From: Paraburkholderia guartelaensis
Lineage (GTDB): Bacteria > Pseudomonadota > Gammaproteobacteria > Burkholderiales > Burkholderiaceae
DNA length: 64,000 nt
Assembly: GCF_004353905.1 (NCBI RefSeq)
Contig: NZ_SMOD01000013.1
Location: 62,001 to 126,000 of the forward strand
Direction: 5' to 3'
Shown one piece after another: positions 59,955 through 64,000 of the stretch. Numbering within the stretch: the first letter of the stretch is position 1; every line of letters begins with the position of its first letter. A program made the position numbers and the translations under genes. The notes under the pieces were generated by a model. It was not told the DNA's origin. It saw only the letters and a program-made list of their open reading frames with translations, and ran no database searches.

Positions 59955-60566
59955 ATGAGCAAGCTGAAACAAAAAATTGCCGTTGCCGGGGTGTTGCTGT
60001 TTGCAGGCGCCGCGTGGGCGCAAACCACGCCGACGATGACATCGGGGACCACGTCCACGTCGAGCCAGACGAGCACGGTTTCCAATACCGTCGTATTGCC
60101 GAGCGGCGGTACGTCGGACGTCACGTATCACGGCGGCTACGATGTGCGCACGACGCCGACGGTCTACGCGCCGGCCTTGACGGCCTCGGTGACGGAGACC
60201 TGCTGGGGCAGCATTTCCGCTGCGGTGTCGGTGGTGGGCGTGGGCGCGACGGCGGCGGGCACCATCAAGGATATGGATTGCAACAAGCGCCTGAATGCGG
60301 CTGTGGCATGGCGCATGGACCGCAAGGACATTGCGTTCAACATCATGTGTCAGGAAGACGACTTCCGCGAGGCTGCCGCGCTGACCGATCATCCTTGCGG
60401 CGACAATCGCAAGGTCGCGAAGAACGATGGCGCGCCCGTGCAACTGCGTAATGCCGACACGAGCCCGGATCCTAAGCTTCAGGAGCCGACCGACCCGTTC
60501 GTGCGCGAACGCGAGAATTTGCCCGCCTTGCCGCTTGCACAGGCGCTCGTGCCCGCGGCTCATTGA
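59955..60566 (+). CDS. Secreted four-cysteine protein of unknown function
   Basis: A 203-residue exported protein. The signal peptide MSKLKQKIAVAGVLLFAGAA ends at WAQ. A Thr/Ser-rich stretch follows (about 24-60), resembling the preceding secreted protein. Then comes a compact domain with four cysteines: ETCWGS, DMDCNKR, IMCQEDD and HPCGDN, suited to two disulfides in the periplasm. The last 45 residues are Pro/Asp-rich and probably unstructured. Family unknown. It starts 71 bp after the Ser/Asn-rich gene, so they are likely co-transcribed; one may carry or cap the other (speculation). Confidence 0.75.
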   Translation: MSKLKQKIAVAGVLLFAGAAWAQTTPTMTSGTTSTSSQTSTVSNTVVLPSGGTSDVTYHGGYDVRTTPTVYAPALTASVTETCWGSISAAVSVVGVGATAAGTIKDMDCNKRLNAAVAWRMDRKDIAFNIMCQEDDFREAAALTDHPCGDNRKVAKNDGAPVQLRNADTSPDPKLQEPTDPFVRERENLPALPLAQALVPAAH

Positions 60567-60718
60567 ATCGCGCAAGGCTGAAGAGAAGAGGGCGCGCTCC
60601 TGTTCTCTCCAGCTGGCGCCACAAGATACGATCGATTCGGTATCCTGTGCATTCCCGTTCCCTTCGAGCCTTACCTGACTGGTCGCGCGACGGCGCAGGA
60701 AAAGCGGGCAGGCGCGCA

Positions 60719-60744
60719 AAAGCGTGCCGCTACGGGCACGCTTT
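60719..60744. terminator. Bidirectional terminator between the secreted-protein pair and the Crp-type gene
   Basis: AAAGCGTGCC (60719-60728) pairs with GGCACGCTTT (60735-60744). It is located between convergent genes. Confidence 0.82.
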
Positions 60745-60806
60745 GTCAGAAGGACGAGATGCGGATGAACTCGCGGCGCGCAACGAAAACGCGCGCGATT
60801 ACGCGC

Positions 60807-61541
60807 TCACTCGACCGTTTCCGCCTGGTGCAGGCGCGGCAGCAGCCGGTCGAATTCGCGGCGCACGAGTCCGTAGCACTCGCAGGCGCGGGCTTCGAGG
60901 CCCTCGCGATCGAGCACGCGGATATGGCCGCGGCTGTGATGGATCAGGCCTTCGTCGTGCAGCTTGCCGGCGGCTTCGGTAATGCCTTCGCGGCGCACGC
61001 CGAGCATGTCGGCGATCAGCTGCTGCGTGACGCTGAGATCGTTGGAGGCCACGCGGTCCACTTCGATCAGAAGCCAGCGGCACAGCTGCTTGCTGAGCGA
61101 GTGGTGACGATTGCACGCAGCGGTCTGTGCGACCTGCGTGAGCAGCGCGTGCATATAGAGCAGCATGAGGCGGCGCAGGAAGTCCGAACGCGCGAATTGC
61201 TGCTTGAGGGCTTGCGCGCTCATGCGATAGGCGAAGCCGGCGCATTGCACCTGCACGCGGTTGGGCATCGTTTCACCGCCCGTGAGCACGGGCACGCCCG
61301 TCATGCCTTCGCGGCCGACCGCCGCGATTTCGACCGAGCTGCCGTCTTCCATCGTCGAGAGCAGCGAGACGATCGCAGTGGTCGGAAAGTACACATGATG
61401 AATGCGCTGGCCGGAATCGCAGATCAACTGTTCGGTGCGCAGATGAACGAGTTCGAGATGCGGGGCGAGAGCCTGCCATTCATGCGACGGAAGGGCGCCC
61501 AGCAAATGGTTGCCGTGAAGATCGGATTGAAGGGTTAACAT
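60807..61541 (-). CDS. Crp/Fnr-family transcriptional regulator
   Basis: A 244-residue regulator. The cyclic-nucleotide-binding-like beta-roll occupies about 20-135 (LICDSGQRIHHVYFPTTAIV, VEIAAVGREGMTGVPVLTGG). A dimer helix follows, then a winged helix-turn-helix (about 165-225) with LSVTQQLIADMLGVRREGIT. It lacks the Cys cluster of FNR, so it is not an obvious oxygen sensor; the ligand is unknown. GAGGACCAGTC precedes ATG 61541. The frame extends upstream to 61805 without support. It is divergent from manC and may control the polysaccharide genes. Confidence 0.9.
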   Translation of the reverse strand: MLTLQSDLHGNHLLGALPSHEWQALAPHLELVHLRTEQLICDSGQRIHHVYFPTTAIVSLLSTMEDGSSVEIAAVGREGMTGVPVLTGGETMPNRVQVQCAGFAYRMSAQALKQQFARSDFLRRLMLLYMHALLTQVAQTAACNRHHSLSKQLCRWLLIEVDRVASNDLSVTQQLIADMLGVRREGITEAAGKLHDEGLIHHSRGHIRVLDREGLEARACECYGLVRREFDRLLPRLHQAETVE

Positions 61542-62327
61542 GACTGGTCCTCGTGCGAAGCGGCGCGAGCCGCCTCCTGTTTTTTGATTCCGTTCGCCGA
61601 ACTCGTTGTTGTTCGCCGTTTCCCGTGCGGCTCTTGTGTTCGTCGTGCCGGCCCCATAGTCCCGCTTGTTCCTGCTTGTCGCTACATGTTCCTGTCTGGT
61701 CCCACTCGCCAGCGCTTGTGTGCGCGGCATCGTTCGTCCGCGTCTGCACTCGTGTGGCGATCTCTCTTTAGCAGGGTGTGTGCCAGTCAGTGCGAAAGCA
61801 CGCATTCAAGCGGCTGAGCGCGAGTCGCTCGTGCGGCAGCGCGGCAAAACACCGCGTTTTTGTTTCAGTTTTGTACGGCGACTTTGCAGGCTCCCGCGCT
61901 GCGCATCCTCCTTTTGAAGACCGCAAGTCACTGATTTGTTGGAATTATTTGCTCTGGTGACGGGGGGATTCAGAAATGCCTCCTGGTTGAAACATGCACT
62001 CGGGGCGATTCGGGCGGCGAGCCAAAAAACAAGCGCTTTTGATTCAGTTCTGTTGCAACGCATACGTAGCCGGCGCAAAAACGTTCGGCGCCGAAACATC
62101 GTGCGTGAACGGCTTTGCCGCGCGCTCGCCAGCGCGCATGCGGTCAGTGTGGGTATGCGTACAGATGGGCATGGCGAGGTTTGCTCCAATGAGGTCCGTA
62201 AAAAGTCTCAAAGCTCTTTGAGGCTTGAGAGGTCCGGGAGGCACGTGACGCTTCGGGCGAGCCCGCCGGCAGGCAGGCGCGGCGTTCGTCGACGTGACCC
62301 GATGCATTTCAACGGGGAGCTCACTGC
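61542..62327. other. Divergent promoter region between Crp-type regulator and manC
   Basis: About 790 bp. Small frames occur but none has a convincing ribosome-binding site. A short perfect hairpin CTCAAAG/CTTTGAG lies at 62207-62222. It probably holds promoters and regulator sites for the exopolysaccharide genes; I could not define any. Confidence 0.45.
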
Positions 62328-63887
62328 ATGAATCAGCTCGTGACGCCTGCCGGCTTGATCGCGGCAGCCAATGAACCCGATGTCGCGCTCACCGTTCAGC
62401 CCGTGGTGCTGGCCGGGGGCTCGGGCACGCGCCTTTGGCCGCTCTCGCGCGAGCACTGCCCGAAACAGCTGATCGACCTGCTCGACGGCGAGTCGCTGCT
62501 CGAAGCTACGGTGCGGCGGCTCGACGGGGTGTATGCCCAGGCGGGCGCGGCGATCCACAAGGCCGCGCCCGTCGTCGTGAGCAGCGAGGAACTGCGGCTC
62601 ATGACCGCCGACCGGCTCGGCCGCAGCGGCACGCCTGCTCGCGTTGTGCTGGAGCCGGTCGCGCGCAATACGGCGCCCGCGCTGACGGTGGCGGCGCTGG
62701 CGGCGCGCGCCGGGCACGAGGCGGCGCTCGCTCGCGACGGCGCGGATGCCGTATGCGACAGCGACCCCGTGCTCATCGCCATGCCGGCGGACCACCTGAT
62801 CGCGGATCGCGCGGCATTTGCCGCCGCGCTCGAAGAAGCGGTGGGGTACGCGGCGCGCGGCGCGATCGTCACGCTGGGCGTGCCGCCGCAGCGCGCGGAG
62901 ACCGGCTACGGGTACATCGGCGCGGGGGCCGCGCTTGGCGCGAGCGGCGCGCGCGTGATCGAGCGTTTCGTGGAAAAACCCGGCGCCGAACTCGCGGCGA
63001 GTTACGTGGCATCCGGCGATTACCTCTGGAATAGCGGCATTTTCGTGGTGCGCGCATCGGTCTGGCTCGCCGCGATCGCGCACTGCCGGCCGGCGATCGC
63101 CGCTCAATGCGCGGCGGCGTTCGAGGCAGCCGCAATCGACGCCGACGGCACCGTGCATCTCGATGCCGCGGCGCTCGCTGCGTGCCCGTCCGATTCCATC
63201 GACTACGCGGTGATGGAGTCGCTCGGCGCCGACGCGCGGCTCGCGGGCGTGGTCGTGCCGCTCGTGGCCGGCTGGTCCGACGTGGGCGCGTGGGATGCGG
63301 TGTGGCAGGTATCGAACAAGGACGAAAGCGGCAACGTCGCCCGCGGGCGCGTGATGTTCGAAGACGTCACCGACACGTTCGCGCATTCGGACGGACGGCT
63401 AGTGGCCTGCGTGGGCGTGCACGGCGTGGTGGTCGTCGAAACGGCCGACGCAGTGCTCGTCGCGGCGAGGGATCGCGTGCAGGACGTGAAGGCGATCGTC
63501 GGCAAGCTCAGGCAAGAGCGCAGCGCGGTCGCGCAGCATCACCGGCGCGTGGAGCGGCCGTGGGGCTGCTACGACTCGCTCGATCAGGGCGAACGCTTCC
63601 AGGTCAAGCGGATCGTCGTGAAGCCGGGCGGGCGGCTGTCCCTGCAGATGCATCATCACCGCGCGGAGCACTGGACCGTGGTGCGCGGCACGGCGCGGGT
63701 CACGCGCGGCGAGGAGGTTTTCCTGCTTTCGGAAAACGAATCGACCTACATTCCGCTGGGCGTGAAGCACCGGCTGGAGAATCCGGGCAAGACGCCGCTC
63801 GAGATTATCGAGGTGCAGTCGGGCGGTTATCTGGGCGAAGACGACATCGTGCGCTTCGACGATGAATACGGCCGGATACAGCGGTGA
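62328..63887 (+). CDS. manC: Mannose-1-phosphate guanylyltransferase / mannose-6-phosphate isomerase
   Basis: A bifunctional type II enzyme that makes GDP-mannose from mannose-1-phosphate and GTP and also isomerises fructose-6-phosphate. The 519 residues carry the nucleotidyl-transferase signature VVLAGGSGTRLWPLS (26-40) with CPKQLIDL, ERFVEKPG, and YLWNSGIFVVRASVWL. The C-terminal cupin-type isomerase domain follows (about 400-519, VERPWGCYDSL; QMHHHRAEHW; YIPLGVKHRLENPG). It is the AlgA/CpsB/BceA type and somewhat longer than AlgA (481). GDP-mannose feeds exopolysaccharide or O-antigen synthesis; the gene probably opens a polysaccharide cluster beyond the window. GGGGAGCTC precedes ATG 62328. 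Confidence 0.94.
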   Translation: MNQLVTPAGLIAAANEPDVALTVQPVVLAGGSGTRLWPLSREHCPKQLIDLLDGESLLEATVRRLDGVYAQAGAAIHKAAPVVVSSEELRLMTADRLGRSGTPARVVLEPVARNTAPALTVAALAARAGHEAALARDGADAVCDSDPVLIAMPADHLIADRAAFAAALEEAVGYAARGAIVTLGVPPQRAETGYGYIGAGAALGASGARVIERFVEKPGAELAASYVASGDYLWNSGIFVVRASVWLAAIAHCRPAIAAQCAAAFEAAAIDADGTVHLDAAALAACPSDSIDYAVMESLGADARLAGVVVPLVAGWSDVGAWDAVWQVSNKDESGNVARGRVMFEDVTDTFAHSDGRLVACVGVHGVVVVETADAVLVAARDRVQDVKAIVGKLRQERSAVAQHHRRVERPWGCYDSLDQGERFQVKRIVVKPGGRLSLQMHHHRAEHWTVVRGTARVTRGEEVFLLSENESTYIPLGVKHRLENPGKTPLEIIEVQSGGYLGEDDIVRFDDEYGRIQR

Positions 63888-64000
63888 CCAGACGCAGCGT
63901 CGAAAGGCAACACGTTGGGCCGCGCGCGAAAAGCGTGCGCAGAAGAAACATGCACGCCGGCGTCTCTGCATATGCACAGCCAGGGACTGCCGATTGATGT
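63888..64000. other. End of window, no gene seen
   Basis: About 110 bp after manC with no open frame of note or ribosome-binding site before the window ends. Confidence 0.4.

Noticed and set aside
61553..62331. Several small frames between the Crp-type gene and manC
   Set aside because: No ribosome-binding sites, overlapping frames in several phases, and Cys/Arg/Ser-rich nonsense-like products.
1..64000. CRISPR arrays, prophage or integrative element
   Set aside because: No regularly spaced repeats, integrase, phage structural genes or attachment-site repeats were seen, including beside the two tRNA-Leu genes.

Overview
The window looks like the main chromosome of a Burkholderia sensu lato bacterium, most likely Paraburkholderia or a close relative. 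The clues are the high GC content, the gene order rimP-nusA-infB-rbfA-truB, sucA-sucB-lpd-zapE, DUF2968 and DUF2147 exported proteins, a second Hfq with a long Gly/Arg-rich tail, a Burkholderia-type porin, and an AlgA-type ManC at the start of a probable polysaccharide locus. No prophage, integrated element, CRISPR array or rRNA was seen. The only mobile-element trace is a lone IS5-type N-terminal domain.

Layout. Positions 1-5161 hold the end of a LysR regulator, a PLP aminotransferase, scpB and rluB. Positions 5162-12225 are the translation and transcription-factor operon rimP-nusA-infB-rbfA-truB. It is preceded by an unusually structured leader with its own promoter and an early terminator-like hairpin. 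Positions 12331-17553, on the minus strand, encode a MarR-controlled tripartite drug efflux system (marR, outer-membrane lipoprotein, EmrA-like, EmrB-like). typA follows at 17961. The 2-oxoglutarate dehydrogenase complex (sucA, sucB, lpd) and zapE occupy 20121-27152.

Positions 27321-34750 are more accessory: the IS5-type fragment, DUF2147 and DUF2968 exported proteins, a small acidic protein and hfq2. A compact module follows, made of a 48-residue lipoprotein, an ECF sigma factor, a membrane anti-sigma factor, a VAO/PCMH-type flavoprotein and a small exported protein. Positions 34788-42627 carry fadD, a transporter, a porin, and an SDR-plus-acyl-CoA-ligase operon with a perfect 19-bp operator-like palindrome just after its promoter.

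Positions 43364-52981 form an oxalate-degradation locus: GntR regulator, oxalyl-CoA decarboxylase, formyl-CoA transferase, a PAS protein, a small unknown protein, the proton-translocating transhydrogenase pntAB, and an OxlT-type transporter. The GntR gene and oxc share a matching 18-bp dyad in their promoters, which suggests one regulator controls the locus and itself.

The remainder has two near-identical tRNA-Leu(CAG) genes, each with its own promoter and terminator, then rnr, rlmB and rpiA. A pair of secreted proteins of unknown function follows, preceded by an 800-bp gene-free AT-rich stretch. Last come a Crp/Fnr-type regulator and manC. All positions and motifs were read by eye; similarity statements rest on family knowledge, not on searches.
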